NCBI GenBank assembly: GCA_028095005.1
Contig: CM051459.1
Coordinates: 146,734,901-146,798,900 of the forward strand
Source: Rhynchospora pubera
Taxonomy: Eukaryota > Streptophyta > Magnoliopsida > Poales > Cyperaceae
Reading direction: 5' to 3'
DNA: 64,000 nucleotides
The notes under the pieces were generated by a model, which was not told the origin of the DNA, ran no database searches, and saw nothing but the letters and a program-made list of their open reading frames with translations. Each line of letters opens with the position of its first letter. The stretch's first letter is position 1. This document shows positions 48,887 to 59,582 of this stretch, piece by piece. The translations under genes and the position numbers were made by a program.

Positions 48887-48887
48887 G
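48454..48887 (+). mobile_element. LINE 3' fragment with zf-RVT domain and poly(A)
   Basis: The open frame 48454-48699 encodes the C-terminal zinc-binding module of plant LINE reverse transcriptases: CVFC...ADHLFVRC (C-x2-C...H-x4-C), followed by IFWNIWLYRNEVYKM. It stops at TGA 48697, then about 150 bp of 3' sequence and an A-rich tail at 48855-48887. The 5' part is missing, as is usual for dead-on-arrival LINE copies. Confidence 0.8.
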
Positions 48888-51800
48888 GAGGACATTTGTT
48901 TGTTCACTCTTTAAGGTGTCACATTTAGTTTGGATTTTACTTGTTTGATTCAAAGATTGCTTTTTGTGTTGTAATAATTAGTGTATATATAGCGGGATTA
49001 GATACTGCATTTAGTGTTGATTGGTAGTGAGTTTATTGTGCTGTAATAAATATAGCAAGGAGGGGTTAGTTACTGTTTTTAATGGTGATGGTAGAATGTT
49101 TAGTAGTTGTTCTGGAGAGTGTTTTCTTTAGATTTGGGTGATTTGCAGATAAGTTCACGGAGAAAGGCTATTTGGAGGTGCTGTCTCTTCAAGTGTGGTG
49201 GAGACATGAAGGGTGATTGGGGAAAGAGCTCTGCTTTGTTTTGATACAGTTGTGGTTTCATAAAAGGAACTGTCAGTTGCTTGGTGTTTTTTTGTTTGTG
49301 TTTGGTTTTGTAATAATACTTCAGCTGGGATAGATATAGATGGTACTGGCTGGTACAGAAAAGGTGTTTACGTTAGTTGGTTTTTGTAGATGCGAGATTG
49401 GTAATAGAGGGGTTTAGTACCGAGAAAAGGATTGGGTCTGTAATTGGTAATAAAGTGGTGGGTCAAAACCCACGTATTTCCAAAAAAAATAATAATAATA
49501 AAAATAAACACTGCACAAGATTCTAAAACATGTGGCAATATTTACTGCTATAGGAAATCTAAAAAAAAAAGGAATGGGCTTTATAGACAAACTAACAAAT
49601 ATTTCCATATACCATGGTTATTTCTTCATTCATTGTGTGGTTAACTTTGCTAAAATCTATAGTTATCAAATTTTTTTTTTTTGCCATTTTTGTAGGTAGC
49701 TCCAAGACTATGCACTTAATTCGAACCTAGTTTCCTGTGCAGCATTTGCTTGAGAATGAAACAAGGATTTTGTAAGAACGGAAGGAAAGATGGTGCGTAA
49801 TTGAATGATACAATAGCATTTGCTTTAGTTCAGACTCTATATACCAGAATGATGATCGTTTCCATTTTAGTACCGTACCAGCCATTTTTTTTCCTTTGCA
49901 TAGTATCAGTTGTATTCTGCATATATAACTGTCTTGGCTTTAGTGGGTTACACAATCGGTGTATTCACCTCTTGGTTCTGTTTGACAAACATTTTATAGC
50001 CGTTAAGGATACAAGTGATATCTAATATTGTAAGTAAGAATGAAGTTCCATTTTCTGGTATGTGTGACGTATTATGGAAATTCACATGGTTGGTTTTGGT
50101 TACACTTAAAATGCCCTGAGCAGCAAATAAAGTAAAAAATCTAATAGCAAAACAGACTTCGTTTGTTCAATTCTCAACGTGGTGTAACATATTTGAAAAT
50201 AACATTGGGATTTTGCCAATTCTAATTGACACCAATGTTTATTTGGAGATACTGCAACCCTTATAATGGTGAAAATAAAAGGAGAAACATCATTAAATGT
50301 CAATAATAACGTCCCAAACAAAGAAAAAGTGCAAGGCTATCACAAATTAATTTCGATGTGATTCTCCAAGCCAAAATTAACCAGCATTACGTGTTTATAT
50401 TTACTAGTATGAATTTTCCAGCTGAATTCCTATACTTTAAGAAGTTGCGGCCAATTTATGCATCTTTGTTTCTGTTATCCTTGTTTAGATATATCTTGCT
50501 GTAGTCAGGAAACAACTGAAGAGCATCTAAGTGTAAAGTTTTATTTTTGTTTCTAAAATAGTTTTTGTTTTATTAGAAGAAAATAGTTTTCGAATGTCAT
50601 CTCTAAAAAGGGTAGTATAAATTGAGACCTCATACTGACTGGACCTAGAAAGCATCCCAAAGCTGCTGTGGTGTAATTTGTCCAGTTGAGATAGATTGGG
50701 TCGAATACTGGAACTTGGACAGCACATGTTGTGAACAGATCTCAATGGGGCAAGGAAGTAGGCAGACTAACACCCAGACACGAATCAAATAGGTGGACCC
50801 GACTCGGTCAATACGGCTGACCTAGCAGGAAAATCGATTGTACTTCTTCTGATTCGGCGAGAGTTGGCATGACGAGGTCTGATTTGGAAATCACAGCTTA
50901 GTTGTCCGTAATCTAGTTGGTTAGAGGAGTGGACTCGGTGTAAATAGGCCAAGATATGAGCAATTTCAATTGCCGAATATATAGTCACGATCTGCATGGG
51001 CCCTCATGGGATTCCTGCAACAGTCTAAGCTAGCCGAATCTTTAATATGCTGCAGAGGTGCCGAAATGTCAGTGGATGCTGTATTGATCAGTATAGGGTG
51101 GCATGTGGGTGAGCGAGATGATGATCTGGAGCAGTATAAGATGTTCACCGGCTTGATGCTAGGCTGGACCTAGTCTGTACCAGTGCAGTTATTAACTTAT
51201 AACAATATTTCTTTGTTAAAAGAAAACTAGCAGAGGAGCACTTTTGTTTGAATAATAAAAAGCCACACTTATTACATTTAGGCTGGCCATATCAAATGCC
51301 TTTCAAATAGCCTAATTCAAATCAAAGTAAACCCAAGCGAATGCACTGATATTATGAGAATTCAGTTGAGTAGAAAACTTATTTCAGAAGACTAAGTGTG
51401 TGTTGGGGGATGCTTCAGGCGGTTTAAGGTTGATCAGCAACGATGGGTGCAGTGTGGTGCGCCACGACTTTCCAGAGAGAACATGAAGCAGAGGAACTTT
51501 GGGGGTGAACTTGAGTATCTAGAGGGTGCGAGGTGGCAATTGGCATGTACATCAACGGCACATATATAATAGGTTCAATTTATTTTGCATTATGGGAGAA
51601 CATGAAGCAGAGGGACTTTGGGGGCAAACTTGAGTATCTAGAGGGTGCGAGGTGGCATGTACATCAACTGCAGCGGATTTGACTGGTCCAGACTCCAGAT
51701 GGTATGTTTCTTGATAAGAGATATAATTACCTAAGAGATGATAGAAATGCAAACCATGTAAAACCAAATTTTATTGATAAAATCAATTTTAATACCCATA

Positions 51801-52880
51801 ACCTTTTATAATGACCCAACCAACACCATACAGGCCAATGCGCTTGGATTTAATGATTCTACTTATCTTTGTTTTGATGCTAAAATGCTTGCAAGGTGCT
51901 TCTTTTTTTCTGTTTGAAATGCATAAATCAGTTTTTTATGTGATAAGAACTCGGGAGTCTGTTAAGGCGTACTTATGACATGGTATTAGAGATGGAAATA
52001 TGATTGCTTTTTAGTTTGCGAGTAAATTCCAATTAGAGGATAAATTGAATTATCTTCGTTATATGTAGGCTATTATGGTGATATGGAATGGAAGCATTGC
52101 AAATAAAAATTGACAATTTTTTAGTTCTCATCTGATAAACAAAAGACAGGATTATTCTACATGCATTCTTATACAAATGTAATGAAATATAGGAAATATT
52201 TACATATAGGCCTCCGCTTATGAAAAAAATAAACTTTTGTAGTGTACATAATAAAGAAATAAAAATAAAATGATGCTGCAATTTACAAAACAAAAAACAA
52301 ATCTTAAGTTCTTAACTAATTTAATATATATATAGAACAAAATAAACTTGGTTCAATGTCCCTCCAGAAAAACGTAACAGTGAGAGTGATAAATTTAATT
52401 TCTACTGCTATATCGTACCGATAAATTTGCATCTTTAAGATCTTGTTAGCATCTGATGCTAATCATTACTTATTAATTCCATGTAGGTTTTTCTGAAGGC
52501 ACAATGCAACATCTGAATTGCCGCCAATCCCCCTACCTCTCTCCCTAAAATTCATTTAGCACCTTTGGAATCCTAGGAGTGAAAGATCTTTAATTTTCGA
52601 TGTATTGCAGAACATTACAAGCTCAGAAATTACGTATTTGTAATGACCTCCGCAGCCAACTAATGTTAGGTCACAGAAATTAACAGTAACATAAAAAAAC
52701 AATGCCAACCAGATAGCCAAATATAACAAAAACCATCACAATATCTTGACAGACATCAGAATCTAATATTCAAGAAAAATAGACATATAACACAGGTCAA
52801 TTTGACAAGGAGACATAACACGGATGAACACATGTTCCTAATGAAATGATCATTGGTGTTTTAATTATATTATACAAAAC
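48888..52880. other. No protein gene recognised
   Basis: Contains another possible retroposon tail (A-rich with TAA repeats at about 49484-49506). A tandem duplication of about 118 bp carries GAACATGAAGCAGAGG and GAGTATCTAGAGGGTGCGAG (51478-51558 and 51596-51665). ORFs are short and without domains. Confidence 0.5.
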
Positions 52881-54718
52881 TTAAGCATAAAAACGTCCTT
52901 TGCGGCGTTCAGGCTTCTCAGGCCATGTGACACCTACATTAACTTGACACATGGTGCCTCTGATAGTCTTCACCACCCGCTCACCTAAAATGGCAGTAAA
53001 TTCAAGCTTTTCTTCCTTGGCGATTGGCAGAACTTCTGAACCAATTGCACTATTCTGCCAGATGTTCACATAAATGGTGAGATACGAATCAATTGGATGT
53101 ACGGTCTTACTTCTGAATAGAGGAAGTTGCAGAATGCTATCCTTGCAAGCGCCAACATTGATGCTTACTCCTTCATCCTTATCCCTGTTAAATAGGCAGC
53201 TCTCACCCTTTTCTTTAAGCCTTGAATTTTGGGCAGTTATCTGACCATAAACTGTCCCCGAGGAAAGCTGGCAGCCTACAAGTGTTACATCTACACAAGC
53301 CTCTATGCCACATTTATAAACAGCATATCTCACTTCTATCCGTCCGAATTGACTGCGGACCGACGTGGTCAAGGGCATGTCATAGGACTCATCTAAAATA
53401 CTGTTCCACATCAGTCCATTGTCACTGTCCCCGAACTGATCAGCACGAGCTTGATATCTAAATAGATGGGGACAAATATCTATAAAATTAGATGGCGTTA
53501 TGACCACATCGGGCCCCCTAAGCTTGACAAAACCCTGAACCAATGAAACAAACAATTACAAGTTCGTGTCAGTTTGGTTATCAATACAGCAGCTAGGATA
53601 GCATATATAATTTCCAAGAGTAAATTTGCATAAGATAAAGAGATAAACATACCAAATTGCACCAAATTTATTAGAATGAGAAAAACAATATACATTAATT
53701 GGATCTTCAACAGCTCAAACTTATCAACAAGGAGTAAGTTAAAATGAATTAAACTGACAAAAATATACCTCAGAATTAGTGTATAGGGGATCCCCGTATT
53801 TCCTGCTGAAGATTAGATAGGGTGGGCATGCATTGATCAATATGCAGCCATACATCTGCTTCAATTCATGTTGCTTGTGATCGACGAATTTGACTGAGAA
53901 GACCTCCAAAAGGTTCATTGGCACTGTCCTGTGTATACCCTTAGGCTGCTGCTTCTCTTGCTTGTCCTCGAGCAAAGGTAATCTGCTAAGAATTCATACT
54001 AGGTTATGCACTAACTAATCAGAAGTTATTAGAAGGTGGCTGAGTTGGAATTATCTTCGAGAAAGTATATTTACATTCTTTCTCTTTTCAGTTCAAAACT
54101 TCAAATTGGTCATAAATAGAAGGGCAGAAGCGGGATCAGTGATGCATGGAAGTAGAATAACCATTGATGGCTAGGTTAGTTAGAATTGACTATGGGCCTA
54201 TGGCATCCACTGGCTATGGAAGTAGAATAGCTGTCAGGATGCTTCAGTTTTATAATTGTTATTATTTATTGTTTCTTTTTGTTTTTCAATTTTGAAAAGA
54301 AAAGGAATAGCTGGGTTATTTTATTTATAGTACCTCCTGCAACAAGACCACCCACATTAAACCCTTAAATTAATTTTATTTGATCATCATACAAAACAGG
54401 GACAGCAGTACATTAGTATTACTAATAAGTAATAACATCCAGCATCCATGAAAAGGGATAAACAAAAGCATAAGAGAACAAAGAATGAAAGAAAAGAAGA
54501 AAACTTGGGAAAGACCTGGTGTGTACGTCAGTTTGGTCCAGAAGACGAGGCACTTTGGAGACCTCGTTAGCAGCTTCAGTCGCACTGGGAGTGGGAGTGG
54601 GAGTGCTTGCTTGAGTAGGCTCAGGATCCGCTTGCCCCACTAGCGCTAGGGTTTCCGTTTCCATGGAACAATCGATTTCGTTATACGCAACGCCGCTGCC
54701 TTGTTCAACAATTCCCAT
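52881..54718 (-). CDS. DUF6598-domain protein (JIP60 C-terminal-domain family), gene B
   Basis: Three minus-strand exons join in frame: 54516-54718, 53769-53985 and 52881-53534, coding for about 357 residues. Exon 1 is a low-complexity leader rich in Pro/Thr/Ser and Glu (TPTPTPSATEA). Exon 2 starts the domain with EVFSVKF and YGCILINA. Exon 3 holds the rest: FVKLRGPDVV, then QFGRIEVRYAVYKC, then IRGTMCQVNVGVTW near the end. The family is plant-specific, common in grasses, and also forms the C-terminal part of JIP60-type RIPs. Its biochemical role is unknown. The exon 2 acceptor is a TAGCAG tandem site. It lies head-to-head with the next gene, and no disruption is seen. A broken copy lies at 2521-5526. 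Confidence 0.75.
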
Positions 54719-54799
54719 TCTGTGCGACAGTGAGAATATCTGTCGCGTCGGCTCTCGATCCCTCTTTTATCCGACAGACAATTTTAGGACGGCACAGAG

Positions 54800-54833
<34 letters not shown>

Positions 54834-55127
54834 GAAGGAACTTAAAAAGGGTTCTCCAAGCTTCTGAAATAATCGATGAAATAACAACAGGCCCAATTTA
54901 TTTTATAAGATCCTGGTCCTGGGCGGAACGCGGCATGACGACAAAGTTGGCATAAAAAAAACCAAGAGAGTCAGTGGGCCGAATGACGGGCCTCGGTAGA
55001 GACGGAGACGGGGATTGATTTAGTGAATCCACCCCACGAAGTCGGCTTTTCTTTGTTCGCAATCTCTCTTGAAGAAGACCGCGGCGCGTTTAGAGGGGAG
55101 CGAACTGAGCGAAGCAACGCCATCGGC
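54719..55127. promoter_or_regulatory. Shared divergent promoter interval of the two DUF6598 genes
   Basis: 409 bp separate the two start codons. The interval holds a (GA)n tract (about 54802-54832) and otherwise unique sequence. I saw no clear paired TATA boxes. A bidirectional promoter is inferred only from the spacing and orientation. Confidence 0.5.
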
Positions 55128-55678
55128 ATGGAAGCACCACAGTCGACGTACGTAGGCTTAGGCTAACTGGCTAAGCTTCCCTTTAAAATAACTCATCCAT
55201 ACTTTTTTCTTTCGTGTATCTCTAATTTAGGCGTACTTTTTGCTTTTGCCCCTAGCAGATGTAGCAGGGGCAGCCGGACGCGTGCTCGGATAGAGGTGTT
55301 TTCGGCCAGGCTTGAGAACACAGATTTACCATCTGAGATATTGGGCTACAAAGACTTCTTTGGCGTCATTCTGCTCCACACCTGCAACAGCAATTTTGCC
55401 ATATTTGATTCCAAGGTTTTAGAGCCCCCGCAAGTTAATCCAGAGGTAAAATTAAACATTGATTACTAAATATTTGGCAATGTGAACTACCACTGATAAC
55501 CATGCTAAATTCATCTTTGTACAATCCCATCAACCATGGAGAAAATGCAATACTACTACCTTTATATCCTCATTTGCAACAGAAAATGTTTTCAGGTTCA
55601 GGTGATTGCTCTTTTTTACTGCACAAACCTTCCTTGGTCTCTTAAACACACATTTTAATTTATATGCTATATGGCTCA

Positions 55679-55728
<50 letters not shown>

Positions 55729-56944
55729 TATATAGAGAGAGAGAGAGAGAGAGAATGGCTAACGCGCCATCGATGGCACGTGCCATCAATTTTCTATCGG
55801 TTCGTTTTTCGAAATTCAGAAGTCAAACGGTCGATCCAAACCGTTCAAGTTAATCAAAATATTGAAATACCTTTGGAGACCAAATTTTACATTTTTTCGA
55901 ATTTTTTTGTTATTTATTATGATATTTTCAAATTGGAGGGCCTGAAATACTCTAATCATAATGTTTTTAAAAATATCATAATAAATAGCAAAAAAATTCG
56001 AAAAAATATAAAATTTGGTCTCCAAAGATATTTCAATATGGAGAACAACTTGAACGGTTTGGATTGACCGTTTGAATTTTGGATCTCGAAAAATGACTTG
56101 ATGGTGTGAGACCCTCCGTGCCATCGATGGCACGTTAGCCATTCTCTATATTTATATATATATATTAGCAGAAATTAATTTATTGAAGCATTTTAATTTA
56201 ATCATCAAGAAATTTAGTGGAATTAGTCCAATTATCTCTACTTATTATTGATGCAAATTTCTTGCTCTTGGTTAATGCTCACAGGGCCATATCACTCTGA
56301 CTGGGCCGAATTATATGGATAAAGTACTCAGCATTCCTGTGGAGGATGAAGTACTCGTACTTCCTTGGTTTATCGATGCATACACATGCTGTATGGATCA
56401 AAGTGAGCATGTTCTGTGGAATTCTGAAGAGAATGACATGGATCGACTGATCTGCAAAAAAATCAAGTGCATTCCTTCCATCAATTTGCATGTGAAATTT
56501 GCAGTCTATAGTGATCCTGTCGAGACACATGTTGATGTTTATTTTGTTGACCTTGACTCTGTTGAAGAAGACGCTCTCATTCGGGTTCATGGGACAGTGA
56601 GTACATCACACACTCTTCTTCCTGCCGATTCTAAGGCTGAAAGTATTCTCTTCCACAAATTGAGGGGAGACTGCGTCGGTCTCGAACCTGGTGAGTCTGT
56701 CCCTCTCCCTCTGTCAAGAAGAATGACAGTGCTTCCACGTCAATCCACCTTGCGTGTTCTTGTGAATATACGAGTATGTGTTGGACATGAGGCTGAATTT
56801 GAAATTAGAGAGAAAGTAGAGTTCAATCCTAGTTCAGAATGTGCTGAAAAGTTCATTAGTCTTCCTAACCATGGTAGGTTGTTAGTGAAGGCTGCTTGGG
56901 TGGAGTGTGAAGATCACCTTCTCAAGTATCAGTGTGATGCATGA
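55128..56944 (+). CDS. DUF6598-domain protein (JIP60 C-terminal-domain family), gene C
   Basis: Three plus-strand exons join in frame: 55128-55147 (20 nt, donor GTACGT), 55256-55445 and 56285-56944, coding for about 289 residues. Exon 2 begins the domain with RIEVFSARLENTD and FFGVILLHTCNSN. Exon 3 starts GHITLTGPNYM, matching the family's LTGP motif and the same phase-0 exon joint as gene B. It ends with LLVKAAWVE before the stop at 56944. The small first exon is supported by its conservation, with a good donor, in the remnant at 9278-9297. The exon 2 acceptor is TAGCAG, as in gene B, and both choices keep frame. Intron 2 contains a (TA)n(GA)n tract and a MITE. Diverged from gene B, but with identical architecture. 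Function unknown. Confidence 0.75.
55686..55754 (+). repeat. (TA)n then (GA)n microsatellite in intron 2 of gene C
   Basis: About 45 bp of TA repeat followed by GA repeat. The GA run merges into the GAGAATGG end of the adjacent MITE. Confidence 0.85.
55751..56146. mobile_element. MITE with GAGAATGGCTAACG termini in intron 2 of gene C
   Basis: 396 bp of inverted arms. The ends are GAGAATGGCTAACG...CGTTAGCCATTCTC, and CCATCGATGGCACG occurs in both arms. The (GA)n tract obscures the left target duplication. Same terminal 11 bases as the element at 23829-24922. Confidence 0.8.
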
Positions 56945-57318
56945 TATTATTATCCGTCGTTATTGTAATGTTTGTATGGTTGCACTTAACATTTGATAAT
57001 TTATGTTTATGCTTATATTGGTACTGATATAGCATGTTTGTCTAATCTATATATGTTGACTAGGGAAGTTGATTTTCATATTTTATTACTACACTTTACA
57101 TGACTATTTACCTGAACTAATTGGTTTTGGAGTAGTACTTTCTAAATACCATGAAAAATGGATATTAGTTGATGTCTCCAGAATTTATAAGGTACAATCC
57201 AAGACTTTGCACAAAGGCTTAGTTAGAGTAGGTCAAAATTTGTGGAAATACCAATATTGTTCTGGTAAAGTATTCATCATAGATGGAAGGTACGGGGACG
57301 AGAAAAGGTTCTCATGAA
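56945..57318 (+). other. 3' flank of gene C, no gene
   Basis: AT-rich; a short ORF at 57069-57317 has no recognisable domain. Confidence 0.5.
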
Positions 57319-57618
57319 TAGACCTATCAAACGTGTGAAACAGGAACGGAACTGGTATGTTCCGTTCCGTTTCAATAACGTAACAAAACATCTTTTCATT
57401 TTCATTTCGTTTCGCTAAACGAAACAGTTTTTCTGTTCCGTTTCCGTTCCATTCTCTATTTTCTATTATAATTCCATATTTATGTGTTCCGTTTCGATAA
57501 ACGGTATAAATTTTTTGTTCCGTTTCCATTTCATTTTTTAAACGAAACTCAAATACCCTTCCGTTTGGATGGAACGAAACATAACAACGTTGCGAAACGT
57601 CAATATTTGATAGGTCTA
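57319..57618. mobile_element. hAT-type MITE, 300 bp
   Basis: Starts TAGACCTATCAAACGT and ends ATTTGATAGGTCTA. Flanks CTCATGAA (57311-57318) and ATCATGAA (57619-57626) match at 7 of 8 bases. The interior TTCCGTTTCGTT repeats and the TAG.CCTRTCAA end resemble the hAT at 3760-5402, so both may be moved by the same transposase type (inference). Confidence 0.82.
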
Positions 57619-57626
57619 ATCATGAA

Positions 57627-58958
57627 CAAGGATGAATACCATATTTTGAAAATGAAATAGATTTTCTGTTTCTTTACGTATACAGCCAGTTGGCTGGAAT
57701 GAAAAGTTTGTTGCTCGGCAAGAATGAATTTATGGGTGATTTTGACATAGCAAACTCTCTAGGCTTATATTGCGAAAGGACTTAAATGGAAAATTAAAAG
57801 GGAAGCTGCTTTTGAAAATGGACAAGAAAATTGGGAAAGTAACAACTACAAAAACTACAGAATTGATTGTTGACAATTGAAAAAAAGAAAGGAAAAACAT
57901 GAAAACATTAAAGAGAGCCATTGAAATTGGATTTGTATATAGCATGTGGTAAAGGTTTTAACTATATTTATTTATTTGTCTCATGCAGTTTGTATTTTTC
58001 TGAGGGACTTTACATATGGTAGGACTTTAAGTGGTGCGGGTCAAGTAAATTGAACTGATACAATATACTTACCAATTGCTTAGAGCGAACTCAAATATTC
58101 CTATACATCTGTTTGTGTTCTCTGAATCAAGGTAAATTGGTAGTACTTTTTTAAATTGTATTTCCTTCAGACATTGTTTGGTTCAACTGATTAGTGCTAC
58201 TCTTTTGGATGCAGTAAGATTGAAAAGGAAGTTGTTCCTCTCAGAAATAATGAAGTGGTTAACAGGTATTGCTTTTTCCCTTTTTTTTTCTCAATTTGTG
58301 TCATTTCATATTTATTTAAAAGAATTGTTTCAAATTCGTCCCTGTACCTCTCAGAACCAAGCCTCTATTTTTCTGGCTTTGTGATGGTTCAGTTATGCCT
58401 TATATGGTTCACAAAATAAGTTAGTACCACTATGGGTCTTGTTCCTCTAGCCTTTCAAGTTGACATGCCTTGAAATATGGTTGGCTGTCTCGAAACAACC
58501 CTTCAAAGATGGAGGCGACAATGGGGACCGGTAGACCATTCCCGGTTGTTGTGTTGGTTTAGTTTTAATTTTATTGCATATGTTGTTGTAGTTGAGACTT
58601 GAGAAACTTCAGCATTGAATTTTTCTATCTTTTCGTTATCGAATAAATTGTTGTAAAAGCAAACATCATTCTTTTATTTTATTTGAAAATTTTAATCTGA
58701 TCTCTACCTGAAATTAAACTAGTACGAGCCAAAGTTTCCAAGTAATAATGTACACCTTTTTGCGGCTGCTAAAAAACAACTAAGTTGCACAATGATGCCT
58801 TTTCTAAGGAAGTGCATGCATAGTTGAAAATGCAAAAATTCTCAGAATGATGTGATTATAATGAAAAGGATGGTGACTATCATGTTACTGCCATCTATTT
58901 ACAAATGAAATGCTTGTTAAACTAATAAATAACCGACAAATTTGCCACACATTGTGTG
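57627..58958. other. No gene seen
   Basis: AT-rich intergenic sequence up to the copia LTR. Short ORFs only. Confidence 0.55.
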
Positions 58959-59468
58959 TGTTATTGTATGAAGCCAAATGATAATGGGCCGTGGCCCATG
59001 CTGGCCCATACGGAAAGAAAACAAAAGGGACGAAAGGAGAGTCTCTGTGCGCGCATCATTTCCAGAGAAGGAACTTCTCTCTTGTCTTCTCCAAAGCTAT
59101 CTAGGGTTTTGCTATTTCTCTTGAATCTCTTGTTAATTCCACTTCTAAATTGTGAGAGAGTGTGAGTGAGAGAGAGAGGAAGGTTGATAACTTGATGATC
59201 TCCATGTACTTATAAGATAACTCTTGATTTAGTGGATTTGCACCGATCGCTCCCGTGGTTTTTCCCTTTCGGGTTTCCACGTAAAATCTTGTGTCTCTCT
59301 TTATTTTCTTGTGCTTGATTGTGCTATTGTTGTTTGGTTCTCAAGTGGTACCATTATAGCTTTGTTCTTGCAGGTTTGTTTTATGTCCGTCACGTGTTTG
59401 TCGAAATTACTACCTCCTTGTTCACTTGGCTTTCGCTGTGCCTAGACACCTGTGAGCGTGTCCCAACA
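58959..59468 (+). repeat. 5' LTR of the copia element
   Basis: 510 bp, TGTTATTG...CCCAACA. Contains GAGAGA and CTAGGGTTTTGC leader-like phrases and a TATAAG motif (59211-59216). Differs from the 3' LTR at 59190, 59212 and 59258, all A/G differences. Confidence 0.9.
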
Positions 59469-59470
59469 AC

Positions 59471-59482
59471 TGGTATCAGAGC
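59471..59482 (+). other. Primer-binding site, initiator tRNA-Met
   Basis: Exact TGGTATCAGAGC, two bases after the LTR end. Confidence 0.92.
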
Positions 59483-59582
59483 GTGTTGGCTCGTTGGTGT
59501 CGAGAATAGGAGTTTGAGGCTTGGATTGGTGTAGGTCTAAGTTCTTGTGTATTTCGGTGGTTACACGTGTAGTGGTGATAGA

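Noticed and set aside
49137..49506. Second LINE 3' end
   Set aside because: There is an A-rich TAA tail, but no coding similarity could be found, so it is only mentioned in the regional note.
55816..56142. ORFs in both strands of the MITE in gene C intron 2
   Set aside because: Generated by the inverted arms; both strands give nearly the same peptide.
57069..57317. Small ORF downstream of gene C as an extra exon
   Set aside because: Gene C already has a natural stop at 56944, and the ORF has no domain or splice context.
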